NCBI GenBank assembly: GCA_956465555.1
Contig: OY101121.1
Span: 1,078,722-1,142,721, forward strand
Length of the DNA stretch: 64,000 bases
Direction: 5' to 3'
Source of the DNA: Nitzschia sp. pyKryTriq1
Taxonomy: Eukaryota > Bacillariophyta > Bacillariophyceae > Bacillariales > Bacillariaceae
Shown here: positions 9,727 through 21,176 of the stretch, piece by piece
How positions within the stretch are numbered: the first letter of the stretch is position 1
Layout of the letters: the number at the start of each line of letters is the position of its first letter
Notes under the pieces: generated by a model
The model's input: only the letters and a program-made list of their open reading frames with translations
What the model was told of the DNA's origin: nothing
The model's database searches: none
Made by a program: the position numbers and the translations under genes

Positions 9727-12700
9727 TCATGCTGGATTTCTGGGACAATTGTTGGCGAAATGACCAGGCTGACCACAACGATAGCAGACATTGCCGCCAC
9801 CTCCCGTCCGGTTTCGGCTGTTGCCTTGTGGTGCTACCTGGGCTCTCGACCCTGTCGAGCGTCCACCACCGGTTGTCCGGCGAGGTTGACGATTGTTTGT
9901 ACCCACATGGGCCCTCTGAGGTAAACCTATTTGCATGTCTTGTCGAAAGCCAACATCACACAAGATACAAACTGTGGTATCACGCCCAAGGTGTGGGGGC
10001 ACACTTCCGGGTCTCCATGTAAAGGAAATTTTCCGTACCGGATCACCGGTGGAGCAACGAGCACATGTGCTCGTGTCCCCTTCAACCACAGAAACTTCTT
10101 GGGCTTCTTTTGGTAACCAAATCGTGTATGCGCATTTACTTCTTGAAGAATAGTTTGAGCAGGAAAGAACAAAGCCACGAGAGGTCTTTCGGAGCGTCAC
10201 TTTGCCCGATTGATTATTCCCCTGTTCACGGCAAAAAGGACAGGCAAAGACTTCCACATCACCGCCTCTGGTACCACCAGCCAAAGCGCATGTTGGATGC
10301 GTGCAACTGAAACAACGGAAATCACCGTTTTGGTTCCCACCGTGATCCTGTGGAGAATCAGTAAAACACTTCGGGCAGAAGGAATACCCATTACCATCAT
10401 AACCCTCTCCGCGTTCTACATGGACAACTTGGAAGTTACATATGGGACAATGCATGGGGTTCCCCCCTCCATTTTCCTGCTCTGTCTTCGGTCGCAACTG
10501 TCCACGAGGAAGTGTCCATCCCTCCTGGCAAGCATTGCAGAATAGCACTTTTCTTGGATTACCTCCTCCTCCTCCTCGATTTCCATCTCGTCGTTCCGCC
10601 TTGAGTATCATGCGCCCTCGGCAGGTACCACATTCGCTGAAGTTTCTATTCAGTACCTGCATGACGTTGCCAGCACCGAGACGTGGAAAGTGTCGACCAA
10701 CGGCATCATCCAGTTTTTGAGCTTCGGCGGTTGCTGTAAGATAGCACTGTCTCATCTTTTCCAGAATAGGTCCAATGATATCGTCCTTCGTCTTTTGCTG
10801 ACTGGCCACCAAATTGCATTCGTGTTCCATTTCTCGACGAAGATCCGGCTTGTTGAGTTGATATCCCATTTGATTGTAGCCTTCGACCAAAGCAATACCC
10901 AGAGGAGTAGGAGCGAATTGCTGTGCGTTGTTCTTTGTAGCATATTCCCGATCTTGAATCGTCGTAATGTGTTGTGCAATCGTAGCATCCGTGCCAATAC
11001 CATTCCGATCCATGAGCGAGATCAGCTCGACTTCTGAAAGCAGTTGAGGAGGGGTCGTTCGACCCTCTTTCATCAGCAGCGAGTTAGGAGTGACACGAGA
11101 GCCCACCACAACTGGTGGTAGTTCTCCTTGTCCAGTCGACCATCGTTCCCACGGTTCATAGATTTCGAGCCAATTCTTTTGAAGAATCATGAGTCCTGTA
11201 GCGGTGAATTCCTCGGTGTCCATTTGCACTGTGATGGACGTCTCTTTTCCAACAGCGTCTCGCGAGCAGCATGCCAAATAGTGCTTGACGATGAGTTTGT
11301 AAACATCCCTTTGAGTCGGATCTTGAATCGTTTCGGGATCCACTGCTTTGCAAGGTGTAATGGGGGGATGGGCTTGATCATCATGTTGTCCCGCGCGAGG
11401 ATTTTGAAAGCCGCCGTCCAATAGCATGTTCGCATAGCTACAGTTGTAAGAAGAAAAATACAGGAGGAATAGTGTAAGGATAAGCGCACTCGTACGAACA
11501 AATAAAGCAAGAGAAAGTGCAACATTGGTGCGTTGGTACCAAAAAGTACGTACCCAGAAAAAGGACCACCTCCTTGCATATTCGCAAAGCTCTGTAGCAA
11601 AGGTCGGTGTTGAAATTCAGGTCGAAATCGTTCCGTTTCTGTTCTCGGATAGCTAATGTAACCTGATTGATAAAGTCCCTCGGCGGCCGTCATGAGTGTC
11701 TCACTTCCTATCCGCAAGTAGCGCGATGCTCGCTTTTGCAATTCGACCGTCGCCAAGGGCACGGGACGCCACTTGTTCTTGGGCCGTCCTTGAAGTTGCG
11801 TGACCACCGCCACTTCCGCCTCCAAACAGGCTTCATACAGTGCCAATGTCATGACACGATCATACAAACGATTTCGTTTCCAGGAAAAATGGATGGGGCG
11901 ATTGTTATTATTGCGGGCAGTAGCAGTAGCGGTAGCAGTAGCAGCAGCATCTTCTGGTTGTTCGGGTATTGTCGGACTAGGAATTCGTAGCGACAATTCA
12001 ATGAACCAAAAGTCTTCTGGAACAAACGTTTCAATTCGCGCCCATCGTTCTACGACAAATCCCAGGGTGGGAAACTGACATGGCCCATAACTCACCACGG
12101 AGCCGCTCGATAATTGAAATTTCCTTTGCAATCGCAATGTCTGAAATCGAGTAAACGCCGCACCTACCCGTAAATCGCATTGACTCCGAGCTTGTACCGC
12201 CTGGACAAACCAATCATTCAAACGACCTAACGTTTGCAAGGCTCGTCGAATCTCGGCATCCAACACGGTACTGAATTTCGCCCGATAAACGTACGGTTGC
12301 AACCGAGGATTGGACTCCAGGCACACTTGCATGACTTCATCGGCGATGGCTTCTCCTTCTCGATCACAATCCAACCACAGAATCACAGCGTGCACATTTT
12401 TACTGAGTCTCGTCAACATGGTTTGTAGCGGTTTCATATCATCTTTGTATATCGTTTCGAGCGGAGCGGTAAACAGCTCAATCGGATCGACGCTTTTCCA
12501 CCCGTACTGTTCCGGAAAATCCGTCGTCGCGAGATGCCCACGAACTGACGTGGTGATCATGGTGTGCGGCGCTGAAGGTCCCACGGCCCGTCCCTGTTGA
12601 GCCTGGGTGAATATATCGGGAAAACGAACATTGTTGTGTGTGAATATCTGGGCCGCCTCTCGTCTCATTCCACCGTCTTGCGCCTCGGGGACGCGATTGA

Positions 12701-12821
12701 AAGCCGCGGCCAGCGCTCGGGCCACGGATGGCTTCTCGGCAATATTCAACACCACCCGGCCATTCCGATTGTTGTTATGATTATTATTATTGTGGTTGTT
12801 GTTGTTGCGATTGTAGGTCAT
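9727..12821 (-). CDS. TOP3A: DNA topoisomerase III (TOP3 alpha type), with C-terminal zinc fingers
   Basis: Type IA topoisomerase that relaxes and decatenates DNA and, with RecQ helicases and RMI1, dissolves recombination intermediates. Exon 1 (12821-11554) and exon 2 (11437-9727) join across a GTACGT...TAG intron within a Gly codon, giving 992 residues, the usual family length. Visible motifs are the Toprim start NIAEKPSVARA (residue 26), the acidic metal site D151-x-D153-x-E155 in DCDREGE, and the catalytic Tyr391 in GYISYPRTET. The segment across the intron ends in HDDQAHPPITP, the family's 'DQAHPPI' block. The last 350 residues hold several CxxC zinc ribbons and end in a CCHC knuckle (CYRCGQPGHFANNC), as in plant TOP3A. 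The first 20 residues are Asn/His-rich, encoded by a trinucleotide microsatellite. Confidence 0.95.
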
Positions 12822-13214
12822 GGTTGCGTGGTTTATGAAGTTTAGATGGAGGAGTCAAGAAGGAACAAGCTGCTGCATGCCTCTGTCATTGTTGCCTGCG
12901 AATGATGGTGGTCGACCCCTCGAGAAAACGCCGTGTTAAAAAGTGGCGGCAAGTCCGCGCCAAAACACTCCGAACAGGAAAAATGGACGACTCTTTCGAC
13001 TCCACCACCATTCAAAAACCAAACCGTTTTACGGACAGACGGGAAACTGTCTTTTGCGCCACAAACTTGAAAACCACAAAATCCAAAAATCCAAAAAAAG
13101 ATTTTCGCTTGGTCTCCTTGCTTCTTCTTCTCCCACCAACAAAAGTATTAGTCTACTTCATCCTCACAAAGACTCTAGCGTACCGGTACATATCTTCTGG
13201 AGACCACTGCAACC
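12822..13214. other. Intergenic, divergent promoter region
   Basis: Lies between TOP3A and the methyltransferase-like gene. An open frame crosses it on the plus strand, but it is A/C-rich and without family features. A GTACCGGTAC motif occurs near 13181. Confidence 0.4.
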
Positions 13215-14263
13215 ATGATTCTACGAATATCATATTTCTTGAATATACCTCTTCTCTTTCTGCTAGCAGGGAAAACATCGAGTTTGGTTGGTCCCACAGC
13301 GTGCATTCGCAATGGCCGATCGTCGTCGTCGTCGTCGTCGTTGTCACCGTCGTCACTATTTCGTCTCGGCATGGGAGGCTACTATTCCGAGCCAGAGGAC
13401 ATCAGTGATGGCATGTCGTTGTTGACGACCCGTCAAAGGCACATGGTATTTGGAGTATCCTGTGTAGAAGAATCATTCGTCGTCAATTCGATTCCCATCA
13501 CGAACCTTGTACCACCGCTCGAGAAGAAGGACAAGGACGAGCATCATGAGGGCATTGATACCTCGGAACGACGACAGATCAAAGTGCTCAAGTATATCCA
13601 AAACCCAGATCGGGGAGGTGTTGCTCCTGTGGATTTGAGAAACAAGTCAGTTCTGGAAATAGGAGCGAGTGCCGTATCCTTGGCGGCAGCCTTGGCATTG
13701 GGCGCGTCATCTGTGGTTGTATGTCATCCCGACCCAGCGCGGCTGCAAATTTGGGAGCATGGCTATCGATTCTTCAATATCAAGAATACTGCACCATCAT
13801 TGTTGTTGGAAACCAGTAAGTTTCATTCTTGTGCATTGGTCATGACGAGGCACTCTTACTAGTCCAATGGTAGTATTTTCTTCTCACACTATCTATTTAT
13901 GATTATTTCTTCTTCTTCTTCTTGACTGGTGATGATGGTGATGATGATAATGCTACAGGGAAAATCGACGATTGGCCCAATATGGTTTCCTTTGCGAAAA
14001 CCTTGCCACCAGTAGATGTTATATTCATTACATTGGAAGAAGAAGCGTCACATGGCACGATGACTTTTTGGGCCCCCATCATTGAACAAGCCACACGGAA
14101 CGGATCAAGAGTCATAATGCTGGTACCCGAAGAAGAAGGAGGAGGAGAGCAAGGAAGCGTTGTTGTCGCCGATTATGATGGACGAGACGATCATGCTGGT
14201 GCGAGGACTTATTCAAAACTTCAAAAATGCATTTTGGACATTGATCCTGCTGCAAGAAATTAG
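13215..14263 (+). CDS. Methyltransferase-like protein with a signal peptide
   Basis: Exons 13215-13815 and 13959-14263 are joined over a 143-nt GTAAGT...CAG intron that splits an Arg codon; the protein is about 301 residues. The N-terminus is a signal peptide (YFLNIPLLFLLAG) followed by a Ser run. The middle resembles Rossmann methyltransferases of the lysine-methyltransferase-16 type: NKSVLEIGASAVSLAAALALGA stands where motif I 'VLELGAGTGLxG' should be, followed by SSVVVCHPDP. The later block VDVIFITLEEE resembles motif IV, and VIMLVPEEE a late strand. The Gly-rich SAM loop is altered (GASAV), so SAM binding is doubtful. The intron holds a TTC/GAT microsatellite. Organelle or secretory location is inferred from the leader. 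Confidence 0.6.
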
Positions 14264-14713
14264 CTTCGACTGTAGTGTAAAAGGTATAGTAGACGTACCC
14301 TCTACAAGTAGAGGACGAAATAAATGAGACTATTATTTAGACTACTGTACCAAGTACTTAGCTCTCTCTCCCAGGTACAGACCCCATGACGGAAAGTATT
14401 GTGAATATTTTGAATATTGTACTTCCACCGCGAAGATCGTATGAGTCGGGACTTTCCGACTCAATGGACTTCACTTTTCCGTTGTAAGAAGGGCTGGCGG
14501 CCAGACGTCCTCTGTTCAATAACACGCAAGAATTTTACGATGGAAGTCAGTCGACGATGGCGGCGGAAAGAGGCGAAACGCCGGGAGCAGCGGCGAGACA
14601 GCCGTTGCGTCATACTCCGAGTAGTATTTTGATGATGCAGCATCTCACATACCACATAGCCTTTCATCGTCAACTACAGTACAGTACATAGTCTAATTGA
14701 CTTTATTTCGACC
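14264..14713. other. Intergenic
   Basis: Between two rightward genes. It carries a few GTAC-rich spots near 14345-14380. No gene or RNA was recognised. Confidence 0.4.
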
Positions 14714-15129
14714 ATGGGCAAGGACAAGCCAAAACCAGGACAAAAGTTCCCCACTCCTACCCCCGGATTTGGGGATCGTGTCTTTTATGAAACATTGCTC
14801 CGACAACGACCGACGAGCCAAATGGCCCAAGAATGGTACGACCGCCCGTGGTAGATGTTTTACCACATCATCGTTACATTGTATTCCTAACCTAACCTTC
14901 CCGCTTTCCCCACACATGTAGGTGCCTTGCATATGGAGTCTTTTCTCACAAAAGGTCGGAAAAGCTGTTCGCCATAGTCGCCGAGCGAAAGAAGAATCAA
15001 CGAGTAGGAGGTGGGGCGGCGTCATCGCCAGCGCCGAAGAAGAAAAAGGCCAAGATTGTCAAGGAAGAGGCCGTGGACCCAGATATGCAGATGGCGGGAG
15101 CTGAACGAGTGGGAAGTGCGGTGTTATAG
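14714..15129 (+). CDS. Small two-exon protein of 109 residues, conserved-looking, function unknown
   Basis: Exon 1 (14714-14835) and exon 2 (14922-15129) are joined by an 86-nt GTACGA...TAG intron inside a Trp codon. Each exon alone is too short to stand out. The protein starts MGKDKPKPGQKFPTPTPGFG, then GDRVFYETLLRQRP, and across the junction MAQEWCLAYGVFSH, then LFAIVAERK, and ends with a Lys-rich basic stretch (PKKKKAK) that could be a nuclear signal. The 'GDRVFYE.L......S.MA..WC..YG' pattern looks like a conserved eukaryotic domain that I cannot name. It is convergent with the WDR53 gene. The splice fit and the absence of in-frame stops support it. Confidence 0.6.
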
Positions 15130-15268
15130 ACGGACAATGGGGATGATGAAACAATGACAGACGGTGTAGTGACGCTGCCTTTTATGGGTTCCAGTACCAA
15201 TACTGCAGTTATCTTACAGCACGTACTTTGCAACTGACGGCTATGTGCACGAAGAGGAACGTAACCTG

Positions 15269-16989
15269 TCATCTTAGAGGTAATTTATACGCAGTGATGT
15301 CATGCGATGTGTCAGCGACAAATATAGAGTCGTCGGATGTTGTCATCCAATTTATTTTCTTTCGGTGCGGGATCCCGAATACTACCTTGGGTTTGCCAAA
15401 CAACGAGAGCTCCTCCGTTTGCCTGGAAAGGTCGTCCACCGATATGGTATCATCGTCACCATTATTGTTTGGAGAGCCTCCTAGAAACGTTTCCGCAAAG
15501 AGCCCCTTCGGATCTTCATTACTACTGGTAGTTGTAGATTGTGCGATGACAGTCGGACCGATATCCCAGCAAAGAATCGACCCATCGCTGCCTCCCGACA
15601 CAACTAGTCGTTCGTTGGTCTTCCCAAACTCTGGAAAGAGCACGGATGCTACCGAAGAATCATGCCCGTCGGGTAAATATCCTGTCTGCACCAAATTGCG
15701 ATTTTCCACTGAAAATATTGGAATGTTACCGTCTCCCAGGCCTGCCGCTAGAAGTCTCCCACTCGGACTCCATGCCAGGGAGTACACCATCGGCGGATTG
15801 CACACTTGGGGTTTGCTGCTGGTGTCGCCACTTTCGGGTTGTTGTATTGTATAAGATGAAATTGGTCGTCTGATGAGGAATAAAGGAAGCAAAGGCCATG
15901 TACGTCAGTAAATCAAAAAGTAATCAAAGTTTTGGCTCCGCATTATTTTAAAAAAACATAACACACAATCAATTTCAACTTACTTTGGTTTCTGCAGATC
16001 CCACAGGTGAATTTTACAATCGGTTCCTCCACTCGCCAGCTCCAAACTCTTATGGGAGGTTCCCATCGTGCCATTCGGTCGAAAGGTACACGTCGGGACG
16101 ACTGCCACTCCATTGGGATCATGGTGCAGAATTTGACTCTGCGACGACTGATATTCCATAAAGCGAATAGTCCCCGCGTCATCAGCCGCCGCCAGAAACA
16201 GCTCAGGTGGAGACGACGACGAGGAAGAAATCCCACCACCACCACTACTATTTTTGTTGTTGGAGCCCCCCTTTCCTTTGCCGCGTTTTGATTTTTGTGA
16301 AGGTCTACCATTATTACTGGAAGTATTAGTAGGTTTGGAAAAGTAGATTGCCGAAAGTTGATTGATTTCGTCTTGATTTTGAAGGGTTTGTGACAAATCC
16401 CGAGTCGGCGCAGACACAATCGGACCCGAGGCCATCCTCAAGTCATATTCGAGTACGACATGCTCCATACTCAAAAAACTGGTAGTGACACATACAGAAG
16501 CAACAACAGACAAGCACGCAGGTAGAAACAACACAAGAGTCGTCAATCAACCATGAATCTTCACTACGACATGGAAAATGGATGCATCATTTTAATGTTT
16601 TGCACGTACATGGTATGATCTTTTGCAAACGGACTGTTCGTTATCGTCGTGGAGGGAGAATCAACTTCCATGTTTTCCAAAGAATTATCATCATCGTCCT
16701 GTTTTGTTGTCGTTGTTGTTGTTGTTGGATGCTGCTGATGCAGCTGCTGATGCTGTGGCAATAACCGAGGAGCAAATTTGACCGACAAGACTTCTCCTTG
16801 TACCGGAATGCACAAACAAGCACGCCGTTTGGAGTCTCGTACATCCCATAAACGAGCCGTCCGATCTTCGGACCCACTCAACAGCAAGTGGCTACTGTTG
16901 TCGTTGCCGGCAGAGGAAGAATAATCCAACGAAAGAACAGGTGCCTTGTGACCCTCAAATTTCGACGAGATCAATGAGGCTGACGACAT
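15269..16989 (-). CDS. WDR53: WDR53-like WD40-repeat protein
   Basis: Three exons (16989-16610, 16478-15984, 15868-15269) join through GT-AG introns with frame kept, giving about 490 residues. WD blades are visible: FEGHKAPVLSLDYSS, LLLSGSEDRTARLWDVR, LELASGGTDCKIHLWDLQ, PPMVYSLAWSPSGRLLAAGL and LVVSGGSDGSILCWDI. The ending, HRKKINWM then IFVADTSHDITAYKL, matches the C-terminus of human WDR53 ('GEKVNWL...LVADQTSCISVYPL'), which decides the family. WDR53 is a little-studied WD protein reported as a possible CUL4-DDB1 substrate receptor. Insertions include a Thr/Gln-rich stretch from a TTG microsatellite and a Gly/Ser/Lys loop. The Met at 16989 gives a family-like short N-terminus; an in-frame Met at 17184 is the alternative. 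Confidence 0.8.
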
Positions 16990-17536
16990 TCTTTTTAAAA
17001 AAGAGGCTTCAATAGCTTCCGACAATCCACATGGCAAGATAGCACCAACAATTTGTAAAGTAGAAGTGTTGATGGGAGAAGGGAGAAGGGACAATGAACA
17101 ACTCCTACTACTAGCTACTGACTGTGAGCGCGAGATGATCATGTTGTGAAAAATCTTTTGACGACGATCGACGACAAGCAGCACTACATACTACCAGTAC
17201 CAGGACCGATGAGATGAAAACGAATGGCAAGACTGCTGACATGGCCGACTCATCAGAATCCAATTTTCCCAACGGATGATTGAGCGACATTTTTAGCCGT
17301 CTTTGGCCTGGAACGGAAAGTAAAGTCACAAGCTCTCTCCAAAATGGCGCGGCGATGCCGGCGCGCTCTTGCCACCAAGAAAAATTCAAGTCTGGAGCGA
17401 CGATGGTCGTCCCGGCAAACGCATGCAGCAATGTTGAAATTGCGCTTGGATGCTGTCGAGCAAAGAGTTCATCATCTATCATCACTCAAAGCGCTACAGG
17501 TAGTGTGGCTCTCTCGTTCATAGAAAGAAAGCCAAG
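16990..17536. other. Intergenic, divergent promoter region
   Basis: Between WDR53 and the coiled-coil gene. The WDR53 frame stays open to 17184, so part may be coding or 5' UTR. No other element was seen. Confidence 0.4.
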
Positions 17537-20137
17537 ATGGACGAGCACAGCTATGATGGCACGGAGCAGACGCCTCAACCAAAGACGTACCGTCCACCGC
17601 CCATGTATCCCAGCAACAGCAACAGCAACAGCAACAGCAATAGCAATACAACTATGCACACCAGTACCGGTGGTGGTGATGACAGCAATCACCGTCTTCA
17701 CCATCATTCCATGCTGTCGAATTCATCGAGACGGTTGGCTCAGGAGTCATCTTCTGCCTTGTGGATGATGAACAACAACAATGGCAGCAACAATCCTCAT
17801 CACTCGTCTTTGTTTTCATTTTCCATGGGGAACAGCGCCGCTTCTTCCTCTTTGAATGGAGGAGGAATCATCGACGAAGAGAGCTTGCCGTCCCTGCCAG
17901 TAGTGGAACCACCGTCACCCATGTCATCACGCCCGTCGGTCCTGGAAGACGACGACTATGACGACGACTACTTTTCTCCCAGTCGTCGTCGTTTCTTTCC
18001 ATCCTCTCGCAGTACGCCTCTCCACAACAACACCCCAAACAGTCGCTTTGCAAGCACTACTCCTGGTACCAGTCGACAGCAGCAGCAGCAGCAACCACAC
18101 AGTCGATCGAAGCCTCCCATGTCCGAAGTCCGAGTCGTCGAAAACGACGACGAGGAGGAAGACGGGGCATCTGCGGCCGATGCCTTCTTGAAATTCTTGG
18201 GGGACGAGGATCTGGCCCAGCGCACGCAGCGATCGCTGCGACAACAAACTCCCAACAATAGACGGCTCATGGTATCAGCAGCAGCTGCAGATACACCTTC
18301 GATTGATGCTTCAATGTCCTATGGAGAGGATGAATCTCAACTACTTGTGAGCGCTAGTACTACTATGAAGGAGAACAACAACAGTAATATTAGTAGTCCG
18401 TCTCCGTTGGAAGTGTCTCGCGTTCACGAGAGCGCTCTACACGCCTTGATGAAGCTCAAAGAAGAACTCATCAAATCGAACGAAAGAAACAAGGTCTTGA
18501 TCAAAGAAAAGGAAGAATGGCAATATCAGCAGCAACAGCAGCAAAGTCAATCCAAGCAGTGGGAATCAGAGATGCGTCAGCTGAGAGACTCGTTGCAGAC
18601 TGTCGAATCTTCCAATGCGCAACTAAAGGCCCAAGTGACGAGCCTGGAACAATACAAGGAACAATGGCTTCAGGAGCGCAAGGAATGGGATGCAAAACTC
18701 AAGACGGCAGCTCGGGAACGAAAAGAACACATGCATCGCAAACTGGCGAGTGATAATCGGCAAAAGGAACTCAAGAAGCAGTTGGAGGAAGCGATGGAAC
18801 GCCAAACGCAACTGGCACACGATTATTCGATTGTCACACGAGAAAAGGCAGATGTCGAACAAAAGAATGCCATGCTGGAAAAGCAGCTTGAAAGCCTCAA
18901 GGAAGAAGAGCAAGTGCAAGCCCACGAGAATGACGATAGAGTTGTGCATCTCGAAGCGGAGCTCAAGAAGAAGGATGAAGAGATTGTCGAGTTGAAGAAT
19001 GCTCTCAATCAATTGAAAGAGAAACACAAGGAAGACTGTGCTGATTATGAAGACGAGGTCGGACAGTGGAAGCGAAAATACAAGGAGGAATGTGAGCAGC
19101 ACAAGGCGGAGGTAGAAAGTCTCAAGAAGTCTGATGCCATGATGATGATGATGAAGTCCTCCTCCCCGGGGCAAAATAAGACGGCCACCACGCCCGTCAC
19201 AAGAAATACTGGAGGCAATAGCAGCAATAGTGTTCGTTTTCAAGAGGCCCCGCCGACCTTGGACTCTTCGGTGGCAGATCGTCTGGCGCGTATGAGAGAT
19301 TCGGCAGAGAGGGCGCATCTCATCAAGGCTCATAAACGAGAAATTGCTCGCCTCAAGATGGACCACGAAGAAAAGTTCCAGAAACTTGTAAATTCTCATC
19401 AAGAAGCGATTCGAAAAGCGCAAAAGCAAGCCGACTCCGAACTGGCAGTAAAGTTGGAGGAAATGAAAAAGTCGTTAAAAGAAGACTACGAGGGGCAGGT
19501 TCGGGAGGCCGAAGAGCAACAAAGGGAAAAGTTTGCAGAGGTATGTTGTTAGGAAATGCAGGTCGGGGACAATACTGTCTTGTTCGATTTTAGCTGACGG
19601 ATATTCTTTTCTTCACTACTACTTTGTCGATGACAGATTCAAAAGGAGCTGATGCGTAACCAAGAGGCCGCTGACGACTCGCTACAGGCTGCATTGTCGA
19701 AGATATCCAATATCACTCAGCAATACGAACGTGAGGTCAACAAACGAGCCTCGTTGGAGATGTCGATCAACCAGCTCCACCACGAACGGGATCAGGAGAG
19801 GGATCAGATGCAGTCACGGCATGCGGAAGAGATATCCAAGCGGCGAGCGGAATGGGAAACGGAACGTGAGACACTGTTGACTCTTATTCAGCGAGAATGC
19901 AACTCGGCTTTTGAGCAACATCGGCGGCGGCAACCATACATCTCGTCGCCTCCGCGGTCTAGTCCAAACGGAGTCGATACAGCACAGTTCCTTTCGTCGG
20001 GAAGGAAACTGACAGTACAAACATCCAATGACGCTGCCTTTGAAACTCCAGTCTCGACGAATTTGATCTCTCCAGCCTATTCGGACATTGATGACGTACT
20101 TCGAGAAACGGAGGATTTGATCCAAAGCATCATGTGA
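17537..20137 (+). CDS. Long coiled-coil protein, family not recognised
   Basis: Exons 17537-19540 and 19637-20137 are joined in phase 0 across a GTATGT...CAG intron, giving 834 residues. Residues 1-290 are low-complexity (Ser, Asn, Gln and Asp runs; poly-Asn and poly-Gln from CAG-type repeats) and probably disordered. From about 295 to 790 the sequence is Glu/Lys/Gln/Leu-rich heptads, for example LKEELIKSNERNKVL, LEEAMERQTQLAHDY and LKMDHEEKFQKLV. A less charged linker with NTGGNSSNSVRFQEAP interrupts it near 560. The tail is Ser/Pro-rich and ends LRETEDLIQSIM. The layout suggests a scaffold of cytoskeletal, centrosomal or Golgi type, but no specific motif supports a choice. It is divergent from WDR53 and convergent with the Pin1-type gene. 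Confidence 0.75.
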
Positions 20138-20334
20138 CCACATGCTGTGAGATTTCGGGTTGCTACACTTACCTAGCGAGCCTTGGGTTATTGTACTGAC
20201 TGTGGGGATACGAATGTGAAACGGGGGTGCTAGTCTTGTTAGACCTTGTCTAATAATATTGTATTATGCTAGCACTTGTTTTCAAGTACAAGACTTGTTC
20301 AATGGGTTTTGCTGCCCCCATGTAGATTTCTCCT

Positions 20335-20685
20335 TTAGGCGATACGGTAGATGAGATGATACCCACTATCTGTGGAAACAATACCGCTCATTTCACCAGG
20401 CTGCAACGCAAACGAAGCCTCTTCGAACGGCTGCTGCATCATCCCAGGCCCAAAAAAGCCAAGATCCCCTTTGGCCTTGAACGAAGAGCAATCCGATCGT
20501 TCGGTAGCATACTTGGGGAAGGATTCGGCGATCCCTTCTTGCTTGATCTTGGCTTCGTATTGCCTCAACTCTGCCATGGCGTCTTCCGGGGACATGGTGA
20601 CTTCCTGGCCGGTTCGACGAGACACAGGATTTCTCGAGCCGGTGTGTTTAATCAACAAATGGGCAGCGCGGACTTGATTCGACAT
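20335..20685 (-). CDS. Pin1-type parvulin peptidyl-prolyl isomerase without WW domain
   Basis: Single exon, 116 residues from the Met of MSNQVRAAHLLIKH. The Met at 20757 would add 24 unsupported residues. The whole protein is one parvulin domain, as in plant PIN1At (about 119 residues). It has HLLIKHTGSRNPVSRR (the Arg/Lys patch that reads phospho-Ser/Thr-Pro in Pin1), YATERSDCSSFKAKGDLGFF with the active-site Cys, MQQPFEEASFAL, and STDSGYHLIYRIA with the last His. These residues predict cis-trans isomerisation of phospho-Ser/Thr-Pro bonds in nucleus or cytosol. It is convergent with the coiled-coil gene and divergent from the kinase-like gene. Confidence 0.92.
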   Translation of the reverse strand: MSNQVRAAHLLIKHTGSRNPVSRRTGQEVTMSPEDAMAELRQYEAKIKQEGIAESFPKYATERSDCSSFKAKGDLGFFGPGMMQQPFEEASFALQPGEMSGIVSTDSGYHLIYRIA

Positions 20686-21176
20686 CTTGAAGAAGTGCTT
20701 ATCTGAAGGAATGGACTGGTCGGGTACAATACCAATACTGCTTGTAAGAATGATCAAGGATGACTTCTCAAGTACAAGTCAGTCGAGAATGATAGAGACC
20801 ATCGTCGTCGTTCGTCGTTCGTCGTTCAACTTCTCGGATCGATCGATCCCTGATTATTGGGGTCTTGGCGGAGTGCGCCGGCCGACGCGATTTGGATCTT
20901 TCAAAATAGGCGAGTGTGCTTTTGCCATGGAAGCCGCTCATCCTTCCCGTGTGCCGTATGACGTACGGACGCTCCAATCCAACGATCGCCACGAGACGCG
21001 AGACGCGACGATGGACGAGAGTACAAGAAGTGCCAGGTAGTTGTACAGTCGCCACCACCAGCTGGATGCTAAGGATCATTAATCTTTTACCAGGTACAGT
21101 ACACCGTACACTTTCACATATTCAACGTGTTAAAGCGATATCGATTAATCCGGAGCATTCCTTGTTGACGACAAAG
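20686..21176. other. Intergenic, divergent promoter region
   Basis: Between the parvulin and the hydroxylysine-kinase-like gene. It contains a (GTCGTTC)n-like stretch near 20800-20830. The kinase frame stays open upstream to 20916, but no homology was recognised there. Confidence 0.4.

Noticed and set aside
12902-13408. 168-codon plus-strand frame upstream of the methyltransferase-like gene
   Set aside because: Low-complexity, overlaps the supported gene in another frame, and ends in Val/Thr runs from a GTC repeat.
18623-19429. 268-codon open frame on the minus strand
   Set aside because: It is antisense to the coiled-coil gene and arises from its GAR/CTN codon bias; no protein features.
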